A DNA stretch of 64,000 bases from Segetibacter sp. 3557_3 (GTDB lineage: Bacteria; Bacteroidota; Bacteroidia; Chitinophagales; Chitinophagaceae), in contig NZ_SMSK01000019.1 in NCBI RefSeq assembly GCF_004354985.1, positions 1 through 64,000 of the forward strand. Reading direction: 5' to 3'. The notes beneath the pieces are model-generated. The model was given only the letters and a program-made list of their open reading frames with translations, was not told where the DNA came from and did not search any database. The translations under genes and the position numbers were made by a program. Below are positions 1-9,795 of the stretch, in pieces. The stretch's first letter is position 1. Each line of letters opens with the position of its first letter.

Positions 1-2148
1 GTTGCACGCTCGCTTACAAACCAAACTATACCTGCGGGAGCTTCAACTTATACTTTTGATGTTACCGTAAATGGCGACAATACTGTTGAGCCTAACGAAA
101 CATTCTTTGTGAATGTAACAGGTGTAACCGGGGCGGTTATAGCAGATGGCCAGGGTGTTGGTACGATCAGCAACGACGATGGTGTGAATTGCGACAATGA
201 TAATGTTCCGCCTGTAATCATCGCGAAAAATGCGACAGTTTATATTGGGCCAAATGGGGTTGCTTCAATTCAGCCTGCAGATGTGATCCAATCCTTAACC
301 GATAACTGTGCACTTGATCCAACCAGCGTAACGGTTTCTCCGAATACCTTTAGCTGCGCAAACATTGCCGGCGGAAGCCCGGTAAATCACCAGGCCTACA
401 TCGCAAACACCAATACGGGTAACCAGGTATTTGCAGGTGAGCTTGGCATGGACTTCCAGGTAAAAAATGCCGGCGGTATTGTAATCAACCAGCTTGGTGC
501 ATTTGACCACCAGGGTGATGGTATTAAGGGACACATCAACGGTGCCATTAGGGTTGCGATTTTCGACAAGAAGACCATGAGTATTGTTCCGGGACTGGAT
601 GCTTTGGTATCCGGTACAGGTGATAGTTATATGAACAACTACCGTTTCAAAAACATCACTCCTGTAACCCTTCCTGCAGGCGACTACCTGATCGTTGCAA
701 AAGGTTACAATATCTATGAACTGAATGGCAACGTGCTCATTGGTGCCGGAACAGTTTATCCGTTTGGTGATGCGGGTAACGGTGCAGTTACCTTTGGAAA
801 CAATGCTTATTATGGTGAGAACCAGTTTGAAGGCTTCAGGTATCCAACCAATACCTACTCACTTCAGAACCCTAACGTGGCGGCATACCTCGCAGGTTCA
901 TTTAATTACACATCCGGAGCATCATTCTCCAACATGGTAACCATTACCGCGAAGGATGCGAAAGGAAATGTTGCTACAGCTAATGCTCAGTTAACCGTTC
1001 TTGATACAATTGCACCGGTGATCATCACTAAGAATGTGACCGTGAGCCTGGATGCAAACGGTACGGCAACCATTCAGCCTGCTGATGTTATTCAGTCTGT
1101 AACCGACAACTGTTCAGTGAACACAGCAAGTTACACGGTATCGCCAAACACATTTACTTGTGCCAACTTTGACCAGGGAACTGCAAACACAACCCACCAG
1201 GCTTATGTGGCAAACACAAACATGGGTAACCAGGTGTTTGCTGGTGAGCTGGGTACTGATTTCCGGGTTAACGATCCAAAAGGAATTGTGATCACCCAGC
1301 TTGGTGCGTTTGATCACCAGGGTGATGGTATAAAAGGTCACTTTAATGGTGCAGTGCGCGTAGCAATTTTTGATAAACGCACCATGACAATCGTGCCCGG
1401 CCTCGATGCATTGATCTCCGGTACTGCGGACAATTACATGAACAACTTCCGGTTTAAAACGATCGCGCCTGTGACATTACCTGTTGGGGATTACCTGATT
1501 GTAGCAAAAGGTTACAACATTTATGAACTGAACGGAAATGTGCTGGTGAACCCTGGAACAGTATATCCATTTGGAGACTCTGCAAAAGGTGCAATCAGCT
1601 TTGGTCACATGGCTTTCTACGGCTCCAACGTGTTTGAAGGCTTTAGCTATCCAACCAATACCTACACACTTGAGAACCCTAACTCGGTTCCATACCTAGC
1701 TGGTAGCTTTAACTTCGATACAAAAGATGATACCGGAAACACCGTGATGGTAACTGCCACCGATATTTATGGCAATGTTGCCAAAGCTATGGCCAAGGTG
1801 TTCGTTTCAAACCCGCTTGGTGTATGTAATTCACAGGGGGTTCGTCCTCAGTTCAGCAGAACAGAACCATCAGTGCCTGCAATCGTTGTTGAGCAACTTA
1901 AAGTATATCCAAACCCAACGAATGGCGACTTTACCGTTCAGGTGTACGATTTGAAAGCTCCACAGGCAACTGTTCAAATTCTGAACAATAATGGCACAGT
2001 GATCGAACAAAAGTCCGTCGGCCTCACTGGTAAAACAGCTTCCCTGATGGTACGTTTCAACCTGCGCAGCCAACCTGCCGGAATGTACCTGGTCAAGTTG
2101 ATTACAGCCGAAGGAGTAAGGACAACAAAATTTGTTTTAGCACACTAG
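1..2148 (+). CDS. T9SS-secreted surface protein with Calx-beta and duplicated HYR-like modules (5' partial)
   Basis: The reading frame is open from base 1, so the N-terminus lies outside the window. The GTG at 109 is internal, because codons 15-60 read as the end of a Calx-beta domain (VEPNETFFVNVT, then GVGTISNDDG). Two homologous modules of about 260 residues follow, starting near codons 70 and 337. Each opens with an HYR-like strand pattern (PADVIQSLTDNC and PADVIQSVTDNC). Each then carries an inserted stretch with QLGAFDHQGDGIKGH that resembles a sandwich domain known from exported proteins of other phyla. From about codon 629 there is a type A T9SS C-terminal sorting domain (VYPNPTNG, then GMYLVKL and KFVLAH at the end). 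The protein is therefore probably exported through the Bacteroidota type IX system and attached to the surface. The ligand is unknown. Adhesion is an inference from the domain types. Confidence 0.85.
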   Translation, partial: VARSLTNQTIPAGASTYTFDVTVNGDNTVEPNETFFVNVTGVTGAVIADGQGVGTISNDDGVNCDNDNVPPVIIAKNATVYIGPNGVASIQPADVIQSLTDNCALDPTSVTVSPNTFSCANIAGGSPVNHQAYIANTNTGNQVFAGELGMDFQVKNAGGIVINQLGAFDHQGDGIKGHINGAIRVAIFDKKTMSIVPGLDALVSGTGDSYMNNYRFKNITPVTLPAGDYLIVAKGYNIYELNGNVLIGAGTVYPFGDAGNGAVTFGNNAYYGENQFEGFRYPTNTYSLQNPNVAAYLAGSFNYTSGASFSNMVTITAKDAKGNVATANAQLTVLDTIAPVIITKNVTVSLDANGTATIQPADVIQSVTDNCSVNTASYTVSPNTFTCANFDQGTANTTHQAYVANTNMGNQVFAGELGTDFRVNDPKGIVITQLGAFDHQGDGIKGHFNGAVRVAIFDKRTMTIVPGLDALISGTADNYMNNFRFKTIAPVTLPVGDYLIVAKGYNIYELNGNVLVNPGTVYPFGDSAKGAISFGHMAFYGSNVFEGFSYPTNTYTLENPNSVPYLAGSFNFDTKDDTGNTVMVTATDIYGNVAKAMAKVFVSNPLGVCNSQGVRPQFSRTEPSVPAIVVEQLKVYPNPTNGDFTVQVYDLKAPQATVQILNNNGTVIEQKSVGLTGKTASLMVRFNLRSQPAGMYLVKLITAEGVRTTKFVLAH

Positions 2149-2160
2149 TTTGATAAAACA

Positions 2161-2204
2161 TACAACAGGAAGAGCTACCTAAATGGTGGCTTTTCCTGTT
2201 TGTA
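2161..2204 (+). terminator. Intrinsic terminator-like hairpin after the T9SS protein
   Basis: Starting 13 bases after the stop codon, an 18-20 bp stem forms between ACAGGAAGAGCTACC and GGTGGCTTTTCCTGT (two G-U pairs, one bulge), with the loop TAAAT. No clean T-tract follows, so this may be a terminator or an RNA-stabilising 3' hairpin. Confidence 0.6.
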
Positions 2205-2608
2205 CCCATCTGAGCCTGTCTCCAACACATTTGGCTTGAGCCATGAAATGATATCCTGAGGCATTTATCCAGGGACTGCGGAAGGGTTTGTTGTTTTGGA
2301 TGCGCCAGGTTAGCGCGGAACAACTATGTGCAACGTTTTGCGAAGCACTGCATTAACCGGATGAGACCACAGCGTTTGACATTGTTGGACCCAAATTCAA
2401 CAGCTGTGGTGTACGACCTGAATCTGCTGACAACTACCAATACGACTTTTTGTAGTCGAATAGCAGGTGCAGTTTACTGGCCACGGACGACATGACGCCA
2501 TGCCCGTCAAAACTTCGCACGCCATAGGTGAATAAAACCAGTTTCAAGGCTCCTGAAATCACGCCTGATTTTAGCTGATACCCCTATCTTGCCGCATATT
2601 TACAACGT
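2205..2608. other. Intergenic region without a recognisable gene
   Basis: About 400 bases between the first terminator and mtgA. No convincing ORF or RNA is seen. Only its 3' end carries a promoter-like element. Confidence 0.5.
2585..2594 (+). promoter_or_regulatory. Possible -7 promoter element of mtgA
   Basis: TATCTTGCCG lies 15 bases before the mtgA ATG and resembles the Bacteroidota -7 box TAnnTTTG. No good -33 TTG is visible at the right distance. Confidence 0.3.
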
Positions 2609-3322
2609 ATGACCGTCAGGGACTTTTTTGGGAAAATCTTTCGTCTTGTTTTTAAGATCCTGCTCTGGGGTATTGTTACGTCTTTTATTTACCTGGTTAT
2701 TTGCAAATGGATAATGCCGCCAGTTACGCTCACACAACTGGGTAGTGCCGTTAGCGGCTACGGTTTAAAAAGGGATTATGTCGACATGGAACAAATTTCC
2801 CCGTATGCGAAATTGGCCGCTATGGCAAGCGAGGACCAGTTGTTTCCCGATCATAATGGTTTTGACTGGAAGTCACTGGAAAAAAGCCTGAAGGGCAATC
2901 CACGCAAAAAGAATAAGGTTCGGGGTGCAGGTTCCAGTACCATTTCTCAGCAGGTTGCGAAAAACGTGTTTTTGTGGCAGGGAAGCGGGATTACGCGGTA
3001 CATCCGGAAGCTTCCCGAAGTTTACTTCACTTTTATGATCGAGTGGATCTGGGGTAAGCGAAGGATATTAGAGGTTTACTTGAATATTGCCGAGATGGGA
3101 CCCGGCATATTTGGAATCGAAGCGGCATCACAAGCGTATTTTAAAAAAGCGGCCGCGAATGTCAACAGGATTGAAGCAGCTATGATTATTGCCTGCCTTC
3201 CAAACCCCAAAAAATATACGGTAAAGCCAATGAGTTCCTGGGTTCGGTGGAAGCACAGGCACATCTTACGTCAAATGGTGAATATTGGTGACGACCCCGA
3301 TGTTCAAAAGCTTATTCGCTAG
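2609..3322 (+). CDS. mtgA: Monofunctional biosynthetic peptidoglycan glycosyltransferase
   Basis: This 237-residue protein is an inner-membrane enzyme that polymerises lipid II into glycan strands without a transpeptidase domain. One membrane anchor spans about residues 13-36. The GT51 fold follows with the catalytic-Glu motif SEDQLFPDHNGFDW (residues 74-87), the second motif GAGSSTISQQVAKN (106-119), and RRILEVYLNIAEMGPGIFG (151-169). The length matches the MtgA family and no penicillin-binding domain follows. The gene converges on the nadR-like gene with only 3 bases between the stop codons. Family assignment is firm. The physiological role beside the bifunctional PBPs is inferred from the family. 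Confidence 0.93.
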   Translation: MTVRDFFGKIFRLVFKILLWGIVTSFIYLVICKWIMPPVTLTQLGSAVSGYGLKRDYVDMEQISPYAKLAAMASEDQLFPDHNGFDWKSLEKSLKGNPRKKNKVRGAGSSTISQQVAKNVFLWQGSGITRYIRKLPEVYFTFMIEWIWGKRRILEVYLNIAEMGPGIFGIEAASQAYFKKAAANVNRIEAAMIIACLPNPKKYTVKPMSSWVRWKHRHILRQMVNIGDDPDVQKLIR

Positions 3323-3325
3323 GCG

Positions 3326-3889
3326 TTATATCGCTCCGAAAAGGCTATCGATTCCGTTGATTGCTGCCGCAGTTCTTTCGCTGTTATTTCCGGTAATGTG
3401 TATCCATGGTACCGGCTGGTTCTCCAGGATTCCAAGATAAAGACGATAAAGTTTGTCACGCGTCTCTGGATCAGGGTATTCGCGGAGTTCATCCTTTACC
3501 CAGGGCAGGTCGGTATTGCAAAGCAGGTACAGGTCGTATTTTCGTTGCATAATTTCTTCGAGAATAAACGGGTGGCATTTACCAAAAACGAATTCACACC
3601 AAACTTTCATCACATACATGTTGGTGTCGATAAAGAGAAAAGGTTTATGCCTGGCCGAAGTTTCTGTGCGTTCCTGTAGTTTACGTGTACAGTTGTCCTC
3701 TAACTCCACCTGGCCCTTCGCGATATCGAGGAGTTGATCATAGGTATAATTGGTTCCGTGTTTTAACAGGTATGCCCTGGCATATTCCTCACACCAGATG
3801 GTGTTGTAGTGATCCGCAAGGTGTTTGCAAAGGGTGCTTTTGCCGGTACTCTCCGGACCGATAACTACAATCTTTTTAATTGCTTGCAT
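3326..3889 (-). CDS. NadR-type nicotinamide riboside kinase-like ATPase
   Basis: The 187-residue P-loop protein matches the C-terminal kinase domain of NadR, which phosphorylates nicotinamide riboside to NMN. The Walker A motif GPESTGKST is at residues 11-19, followed by the family motif EEYARAYL (34-41) and FLFIDTNMYVMKVW near 90. The nucleotidyltransferase and HTH domains of enterobacterial NadR are absent. The start overlaps the end of the upstream pnuC by 14 bases, so the two are translationally coupled. Transporter and kinase together would trap imported nicotinamide riboside. The specific substrate is inferred from this pairing. Confidence 0.87.
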   Translation of the reverse strand: MQAIKKIVVIGPESTGKSTLCKHLADHYNTIWCEEYARAYLLKHGTNYTYDQLLDIAKGQVELEDNCTRKLQERTETSARHKPFLFIDTNMYVMKVWCEFVFGKCHPFILEEIMQRKYDLYLLCNTDLPWVKDELREYPDPETRDKLYRLYLGILENQPVPWIHITGNNSERTAAAINGIDSLFGAI

Positions 3890-4499
3890 ATGCCGCTTTT
3901 TTGTGCCAGGAGATTAGTCCGGGGATGGCGAGGACGAGTAAGATCATAAACTGAAAACTGGTAAACACGAACCCTTTTGTAAAGTATAATGGGATAGAGG
4001 CGATATCAGTTGCAATCCACCAGTACCAGCTTTCTACCTTCTTTTTTGCCATGAGCCACATACCCGTATAGGCAGTGGCCGAGGCAAATGCATCGGCAGC
4101 GGGTAAAGCCCCCGGCGCAAAGTCGGCTTTCAGATACGACAAAAGCATAAAGATGAGCAGGTAAAATCCGCCAAAAAACACCAGCTGGAGAACCCATTCC
4201 TTACCGGAACTATGTTTTATGATCAGCAGGTTGTTGTGATCCTGGTCCTTTTTTGACCAGAGCACCCATCCATAGATGTTCATGATGGTATAGTAGAAAT
4301 TAACACTTGCCTCTCCGAACAGATTCCCGGTTAAACTTAGGTAGATGTAAATAGTTGTATTTACAAGGCCTGTAGGGTAAACCAATATATTTTCCTTTTT
4401 AGAAAACCAAACACTTGCTATGCCTGAGAGCACAGCTATAAACTCGAGTAAGGTAGTTTGTCTTAGACCTTCAAAAAAGCGTTGTGCTGTTTCACCCAA
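3876..4499 (-). CDS. pnuC: PnuC-family nicotinamide riboside transporter
   Basis: The 207-residue membrane protein has several hydrophobic segments and the PnuC signatures VYPTGLVNTTIYIYLS and NFYYTIMNIYGWVLW, which line the substrate path in this family. PnuC facilitates uptake of nicotinamide riboside, which is trapped by phosphorylation. The kinase gene starts inside the 3' end of this gene. The chosen start is a TTG at 4499, because the frame upstream to the stop at 4533 has no ATG and the next internal ATG would cut into the first membrane helix. No good ribosome binding site is visible, so the exact start is uncertain. No NAD-related or TPP riboswitch was recognised upstream. Confidence 0.88.
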   Translation of the reverse strand: MGETAQRFFEGLRQTTLLEFIAVLSGIASVWFSKKENILVYPTGLVNTTIYIYLSLTGNLFGEASVNFYYTIMNIYGWVLWSKKDQDHNNLLIIKHSSGKEWVLQLVFFGGFYLLIFMLLSYLKADFAPGALPAADAFASATAYTGMWLMAKKKVESWYWWIATDIASIPLYFTKGFVFTSFQFMILLVLAIPGLISWHKKAAYASN

Positions 4500-4532
4500 A
4501 GCAGCTGTTTTTGTAAAGATACCGGCGAGGGC

Positions 4533-4926
4533 TTAATCATCTGCAAACGTTGAATAAATGCGGGGTTTTTCGAAGGGTTAGTTAAGGCAAGAAAATCTTA
4601 TCGCCCAGAGCTTCCGGACAATACCACACCCCGTTGAGGTTTGATAAAATACCCTTATGTAATTCGTTACACGATTCGAATTGCTTTGCCATTTAGCGTA
4701 AAAGTTCAGTTGCAAGCCTGAGTTGGCGCATAGCTTACCGAAGTGCGATTGTTGTTTTGGACAACTGTGGGCAGTAAAAGTTTTCGGGTACGGCTAATCT
4801 TGCAGCATGCACTGCGTTAAGGATTGAAGCGGCTACCCCGCTGAGGGTTGCTGCAGCATAGCCTTGTGGCGGAGTAGTAGCGGAAAGCCTGACCCTTGCG
4901 CAGCTTGGGGAACGCCCGCATTGTTT
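4533..4926. other. Intergenic region between pnuC and the methyltransferase gene
   Basis: About 390 bases, upstream of pnuC and downstream of the methyltransferase gene (both on the minus strand). No gene, riboswitch or repeat was recognised. Confidence 0.5.
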
Positions 4927-5667
4927 TCATTCACCGGCCCGGGCAATGCGGAGTAAAATGGGGAAGATGAATTTACGTTTGTCTGCCGGGCCCCATGCTT
5001 CTCTAATTTTGTCGCTGATTTCGTCTACCGGGTTATTTCCCATGGCCTCCATATAATGCTGAACGGCAGACCAGGTATTGAAGTAGCCAATTAATTGCTC
5101 GATTGACCATTCTACCTCCATTTGAAAGTGCGGGGTTTGCAACTCAACGAAAGGAAAAGGTATGCTGCGGTATTCCTCATCAATGTAGCGGCGTTCTTCA
5201 TCCCAGTACCTACCCACCTTAGCTGAATAGAATTCACTGATGATATCGTCGAGGTTCGTAGCTGATTTCAACAAGCCATAACCGATAACAGCCAGGATAC
5301 CACCCGCCTTTAGTGTTCTCCTGACCTCATTGTAAAAACATTGGAAGTTGAACCAATGTATTGCCTGTGCTACAGTAATAAGATCGAATTGGGCCTGCCG
5401 GAAATTGGTTTGTTCTGCCGGCTGCTCCGAATAGAAAAGGTTTTCTCTTTGTACCGCTTTTGCCAGCTGCCGGGGGCTGATGTCGGTTGCATAAACCTGA
5501 TGAAAGTACCCGGCCAGCACACCGGCAACCTGGCCGTTACCCGTGCCACAATCCCAGGCAGATTGAAGAGATGGTACAAGGGTTACCAGGTATTCGAAAA
5601 GTGCCTGTGGGTAGGATGGGCGAAATGCTGAATATTCGTTGGCCTGTTTAGAAAAGAGATCTTTCAT
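4927..5667 (-). CDS. Class I SAM-dependent methyltransferase
   Basis: This 246-residue soluble protein has the Rossmann-fold methyltransferase motifs. Motif I is WDCGTGNGQVA (residues 38-48), the acidic end of beta 2 is VYATDIS (58-64), and the post-motif strand is FDLITVAQAIHWFN (94-107). The last is typical of the Methyltransf_11 / UbiE-like group related to yeast trans-aconitate methyltransferase. The acceptor substrate cannot be told from the sequence. It is monocistronic as far as can be seen, with about 390 bases on the downstream side and 270 upstream. Confidence 0.85.
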   Translation of the reverse strand: MKDLFSKQANEYSAFRPSYPQALFEYLVTLVPSLQSAWDCGTGNGQVAGVLAGYFHQVYATDISPRQLAKAVQRENLFYSEQPAEQTNFRQAQFDLITVAQAIHWFNFQCFYNEVRRTLKAGGILAVIGYGLLKSATNLDDIISEFYSAKVGRYWDEERRYIDEEYRSIPFPFVELQTPHFQMEVEWSIEQLIGYFNTWSAVQHYMEAMGNNPVDEISDKIREAWGPADKRKFIFPILLRIARAGE

Positions 5668-5937
5668 AAGCGGTAATTAGGTGCAAGTTAAGGACTGACT
5701 ACTATAGCGGTTTTGGTATGCCATGGTGAAAGCACCCTTGACTAACCCGCATATCTGTTTGCTTAGTGCTGGAGTCCGGGAAGGGACGCTCTTAATTGTA
5801 CATGATGCAAACAAGATTGATACCTGCTGAAACGGGGAATTACAAAAAGCACAACATGCAGGAATCCAGGTTAGGCAACAGGGATCAGGGTTGGTAAATC
5901 GCCCCAAGATGCTATATGTTTTAGGGTAAATACTATT

Positions 5938-5947
5938 TATCTTGCCC
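5938..5947 (+). promoter_or_regulatory. Possible -7 promoter element of the 5'-nucleotidase gene
   Basis: TATCTTGCCC lies 15 bases before the chosen ATG at 5963, nearly the same sequence and distance as the element before mtgA. This supports the ATG over the upstream TTG at 5942, which would lie inside the element. Confidence 0.35.
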
Positions 5948-5962
5948 GTTATAACCCTATTT

Positions 5963-7507
5963 ATGAAGCAGTATCTCCGGTTGACTTATTTAATAATTAT
6001 AGCTACAGGGCTTGCGTGTACAGGATCGAGGCGGGCAACAGGTTCGAAAGACGATGGCAAAATAGAAGTGGTGTTTGTACAGGTGAATGATGTATACGAG
6101 ATAGCGCCGCTTGCGGGCGGAAAAGAGGGCGGAATGGCAAGGGTAGCAACTTTAAAGAAGCAGTACCAGCAAGCCAATCCAAACACTTTTCTTGTTATGG
6201 CGGGAGACTTTTTGAGCCCATCGGTTTACAATAGTTTATCGTACGAAGGAAAACGGGTGCGGGGACGGCAGATGGTAGATGCGATGAATGCTGCAGGGAT
6301 GGATTTTGTCGTATTCGGCAACCATGAGTTCGACATTAATGAAACAGAGCTACAGGATCGGATAAATGAGTCGGGGTTTCAGTGGATTGCTTCCAATACA
6401 TTTCACCTGGTGAAAGGTCAGACCCTACCGTTTGAAAAAACGAACATCTCTAATCCTCCCCCGTTTCCGCAAACGTTTGTACTGCGTGTGAAGGATGCCG
6501 ACGGCACAACAGCCAAGGTTGGATTCATCGGGCTAACACTTCCATTTAATAAAGCGAACCATGTAACCTACACAGACCCCATTGCAACGGCTAAAACCTT
6601 ATACAACGCTTTAAAAGACACCGTTGATGCCGTCGTCGCGATCACACATCAACTTGTGGACGATGACATCCGGCTGGCGAAAGAAATTCCCTGGCTTGCG
6701 GCCATACTTGGTGGACATGAGCACGACATGCGTTTAGAAAAGGCAGGCAATGTGTACATCACGAAAGCGCATGCGAATGCTAAGTCGGCCTATGTGGTAA
6801 AGCTGCAAATCAATAAAAAGAAGCGCCAGACCGAAGTAAAGCCCGAACTCAAGTACCTGAATGAAACTTTTGGTCTCGACCGCACAACCAACGAAGTGGT
6901 GCAAAAATGGGTAAGCATCGCCGACAGTAATTATGCATCACTGGGCTTTAATGCAAAGGAGGTGATCCTTCAAAATTCTGCCCCGCTGGATGGACGAGAG
7001 GCGGAGGTTCGTAGGGGCCAGACAAACTTAACGGCACTGATTACCGCTGCGATGGCCGAGGCTTGTCCCCAGGCTGATATTGTGCTGATGAATGCAGGGT
7101 CAATCAGGGTAGACGATATTTTACTTCCACCACTTACCCAATATGATATTATTCGCACACTTCCGTTTGGCGGAGGTATCCGGGAAGTGGATATGAAAGG
7201 AATACTACTTCAAAGGATTTTAGAAGCAGGCCGGAACAATGTGAACCTTGGCGGGTACCTGCAGGCGCAACCCGTAAATTACAATGCCGCCAACCGTAGT
7301 TGGAGAGTGGGCAACCAGCCGCTTGATGTTTACCGTACTTACCGGGTGGCAATGTCCGAATTTCTGCTTACAGGAGGGGAAACAAATCTTGGCTTTTTGA
7401 CTAAAGACAATCCCGACATAGTTAAAGTATACGATGCCGAAACCGGGGTTGATAATCCTAAGGCTGACCTAAGGCTTGCAGTAGTTAAATTCCTGAAGAA
7501 AAAGTAA
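5963..7507 (+). CDS. Metallophosphatase / 5'-nucleotidase family lipoprotein
   Basis: About 514 residues from the ATG at 5963; a TTG at 5942 in frame is less likely. The N-terminus MKQYLRLTYLIIIATGLAC looks like a lipoprotein signal with Cys19. The N-terminal metallophosphatase domain carries VNDVYEI, VMAGDFLSPS, VFGNHEFD, AITHQLVDDD and GGHEHD, which supply the two-metal site. The C-terminal 5'-nucleotidase domain includes NLTALITAAMAEA, ADIVLMNAGSIR and DIIRTLPFGGGI. Members hydrolyse nucleotides or UDP-sugars in the periplasm for nucleoside salvage. The substrate here is unknown. The first motif has VNDVYE where most family members have NDxH. Confidence 0.88.
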   Translation: MKQYLRLTYLIIIATGLACTGSRRATGSKDDGKIEVVFVQVNDVYEIAPLAGGKEGGMARVATLKKQYQQANPNTFLVMAGDFLSPSVYNSLSYEGKRVRGRQMVDAMNAAGMDFVVFGNHEFDINETELQDRINESGFQWIASNTFHLVKGQTLPFEKTNISNPPPFPQTFVLRVKDADGTTAKVGFIGLTLPFNKANHVTYTDPIATAKTLYNALKDTVDAVVAITHQLVDDDIRLAKEIPWLAAILGGHEHDMRLEKAGNVYITKAHANAKSAYVVKLQINKKKRQTEVKPELKYLNETFGLDRTTNEVVQKWVSIADSNYASLGFNAKEVILQNSAPLDGREAEVRRGQTNLTALITAAMAEACPQADIVLMNAGSIRVDDILLPPLTQYDIIRTLPFGGGIREVDMKGILLQRILEAGRNNVNLGGYLQAQPVNYNAANRSWRVGNQPLDVYRTYRVAMSEFLLTGGETNLGFLTKDNPDIVKVYDAETGVDNPKADLRLAVVKFLKKK

Positions 7508-7623
7508 GCAGCTGCTAAGCCTGCCGCCATTGTAAGCGCTCATATAATCCACTGTAATGGGGTAAGTAATGTAGGATTTGGCAGCTACCCCGAATAGTGT
7601 GTAAACCTAAACTCCAGTGAAAA

Positions 7624-9795
7624 CTAACGAAGCAGGGTGACGGACCCTGATTGGGTCACCTTAGATTCGCGGTATAAATCTGTACCCTCAAATATCCAGT
7701 AATAGGTTCCAACCGGGAGCTTATTGCCATTAAGGCTACCATTCCAGTAACGTGTGATATCCGGGGTGCCAAATACTTCCTGGCCATAGCGGTTCATGAT
7801 CCTGAGATAATATTGCGCAATTTGTCCGTCGATTACCGGCCGGAAAACATCGTTGATGCCATCGTTGTTGGGTGAAAACGCATTTGGGGCCACGATTTTT
7901 GGCAATGGCGGAGGGCTAATCACCACCACAACCGGTTGTGTGGCCAGGCAGCCAAACTGGTTGCGTGCCCTAATGTAATATGTTCCGGATGTACCAATCG
8001 CAGTTGGTTGTATGGTTGATGATGTTGCAGCTGGATTGCTCCAGAATGTATAATCGACACCCGGGGTATTGGCGAACGACGTGGAAACATTAACCGTAGC
8101 CGGAAAGACCACCGGAACCGGATTGATTACATTTATTACCGGCAAAGGATTGACCGTTACCAATACTGGTTGTACAATTGAACAACCTGTTGTGTTTGTA
8201 CCCTTAATATAATATGTTCCGGAACTACTCACCAACTTTGGATCGGGTACAGCCTCTGTTGCACCCGGATCTTTAAAATAAGTATAGGTGAGGCCGGGTG
8301 AGCTGGCTTCGGTAACCGGTCTTAGGGTAAGGTCTACATTACCACAGCTAGTCTGGTTCACTAAGTTCATTATAGCTATGCTCACACGTACAGACCTGGT
8401 TACATGACAGCCAATGGAGTTTTGTGCCCTGATATAAAACGTGCCATTCTGGTCAATCTTTTCAGGATTAGCTACCCGGGTAGTGGCGAGGGAGTCCCGC
8501 CAATAAGAAAATACGAGGCCGGGATCGCTGCCAACGGTAACTAAACTTGTTGTAAGGTCAACCGTTGCAGGACTACAAGCTTCGGGGGGATTTGTCACCA
8601 GTAACGAAGGCGGATTGCGGATCAGTACAGTGACTGCCCTGATGTCGTTGCAGCCGGTAGCGTTTACTGCCTTGATATAGTAGGTGCCGCTTTGCTTAAC
8701 GGCATTCGGATTGGCTAAGTATTCCGTTTCGGAAATATCCCGGAAATAGGAGTAGGTTAAACCAGGCGAACTGCCGGAGGTTACGGCAGGGGCAGTAAGG
8801 TCAACACTCGAGAAGGCACAAGCCTCTACCGTATCACGCACCTGGAACACAAAAGACTCCGGCGACAGTACAACGGTTGAATATAAGGTGTCTTTGCAGC
8901 CCAGGTTTGGATAAGGAACAATTTCAAGTCCGAAGGTTGTATTGGGCGGCGGTGGCGGTGCTAACAACAAGGTATTGGTTGTACCGAGCACCTGGGAAAA
9001 GTCTGCGTTAAACCAGCGGTATTGCTGGAACCCAAAGGGTGCTTTCAGCCTTAACGAGTCGGAGCCATTACAGTAGATGTTGCCCGTAATGGGTGTACTG
9101 CAATTTTCATTTACATCAAGATACGCATAGCCAAAGTGGCCGCCCAGCGTACAGTCGTTATTTGTGAATTCAAGACGGATGGTTTTTCCGGCGTATCCAT
9201 TAAGGTTGATTGTAATTGGCGACCAGGGTTTGTAAAATACATTCTGCCCCAGCGATGACTGCTGGAACCCCAGCAAACTTGACGAAGCAACAAATTCAAA
9301 AGATCCGCAGCTTACGTACTGGTTTGAGGTAACATCAAAAACCCGGGACGTAAACCTGGGCTGTTGAAATTCGGCATGATTAGGATTTTGAAAAACAACT
9401 GCATAATTATAGATTATACTATAGTCGTTCATATTTGCCGGAATATTGAACGTATAACTCACCCGTTCAGCCTGGGCACCATTTTGATCGTTACCAAGGC
9501 GAATTGAGTACCGGCTTCCGTTGGGGCAATTTACCGGGAACTTACCATATGGATCAACGGCTTGCGGCCCGTTGTTGTCGGATATCGTGTGAACATTGCT
9601 CATGGAACCAATCGCGGGAACATCGATTAAACCGGTTCCGGTTACTTTGCCCGAAAAGCATTCCCATTTGTTAAATGAGCCGTCTTCGAACCCGATGTTG
9701 GGCGGGCATGCCCCCAACTGGGCGTATGCGTTAGACATAAATCCGGAAATCATGAAAACAAGAAAAAGGCAAGCGTATGATCTCGTGGTGTTCAT
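7624..9795 (-). CDS. Gliding-motility-associated C-terminal domain protein with Ig-like repeats (T9SS type B cargo)
   Basis: This 723-residue exported protein starts with the signal peptide MNTTRSYACLFLVFMISG and continues to about residue 25 (NAYA). An N-terminal sandwich region of about 230 residues is followed by four or more related modules of about 85 residues, each with a TVDLT-like start, SYxRD and YYIKAxNxxGC. The final 85 residues (APNAFSPNNDGINDVF, then MNRYGQEVF, then GTYYWIFEG) are the type B T9SS C-terminal domain annotated as gliding motility-associated. The protein is probably surface-exposed or released. The domain name does not prove a role in gliding, since such domains are general T9SS signals. 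The gene stands alone. Confidence 0.88.
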   Translation of the reverse strand: MNTTRSYACLFLVFMISGFMSNAYAQLGACPPNIGFEDGSFNKWECFSGKVTGTGLIDVPAIGSMSNVHTISDNNGPQAVDPYGKFPVNCPNGSRYSIRLGNDQNGAQAERVSYTFNIPANMNDYSIIYNYAVVFQNPNHAEFQQPRFTSRVFDVTSNQYVSCGSFEFVASSSLLGFQQSSLGQNVFYKPWSPITINLNGYAGKTIRLEFTNNDCTLGGHFGYAYLDVNENCSTPITGNIYCNGSDSLRLKAPFGFQQYRWFNADFSQVLGTTNTLLLAPPPPPNTTFGLEIVPYPNLGCKDTLYSTVVLSPESFVFQVRDTVEACAFSSVDLTAPAVTSGSSPGLTYSYFRDISETEYLANPNAVKQSGTYYIKAVNATGCNDIRAVTVLIRNPPSLLVTNPPEACSPATVDLTTSLVTVGSDPGLVFSYWRDSLATTRVANPEKIDQNGTFYIRAQNSIGCHVTRSVRVSIAIMNLVNQTSCGNVDLTLRPVTEASSPGLTYTYFKDPGATEAVPDPKLVSSSGTYYIKGTNTTGCSIVQPVLVTVNPLPVINVINPVPVVFPATVNVSTSFANTPGVDYTFWSNPAATSSTIQPTAIGTSGTYYIRARNQFGCLATQPVVVVISPPPLPKIVAPNAFSPNNDGINDVFRPVIDGQIAQYYLRIMNRYGQEVFGTPDITRYWNGSLNGNKLPVGTYYWIFEGTDLYRESKVTQSGSVTLLR

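Noticed and set aside
4533-4926. A riboswitch upstream of pnuC.
   Set aside because: No conserved core or strong set of stems of a known class could be found by eye.
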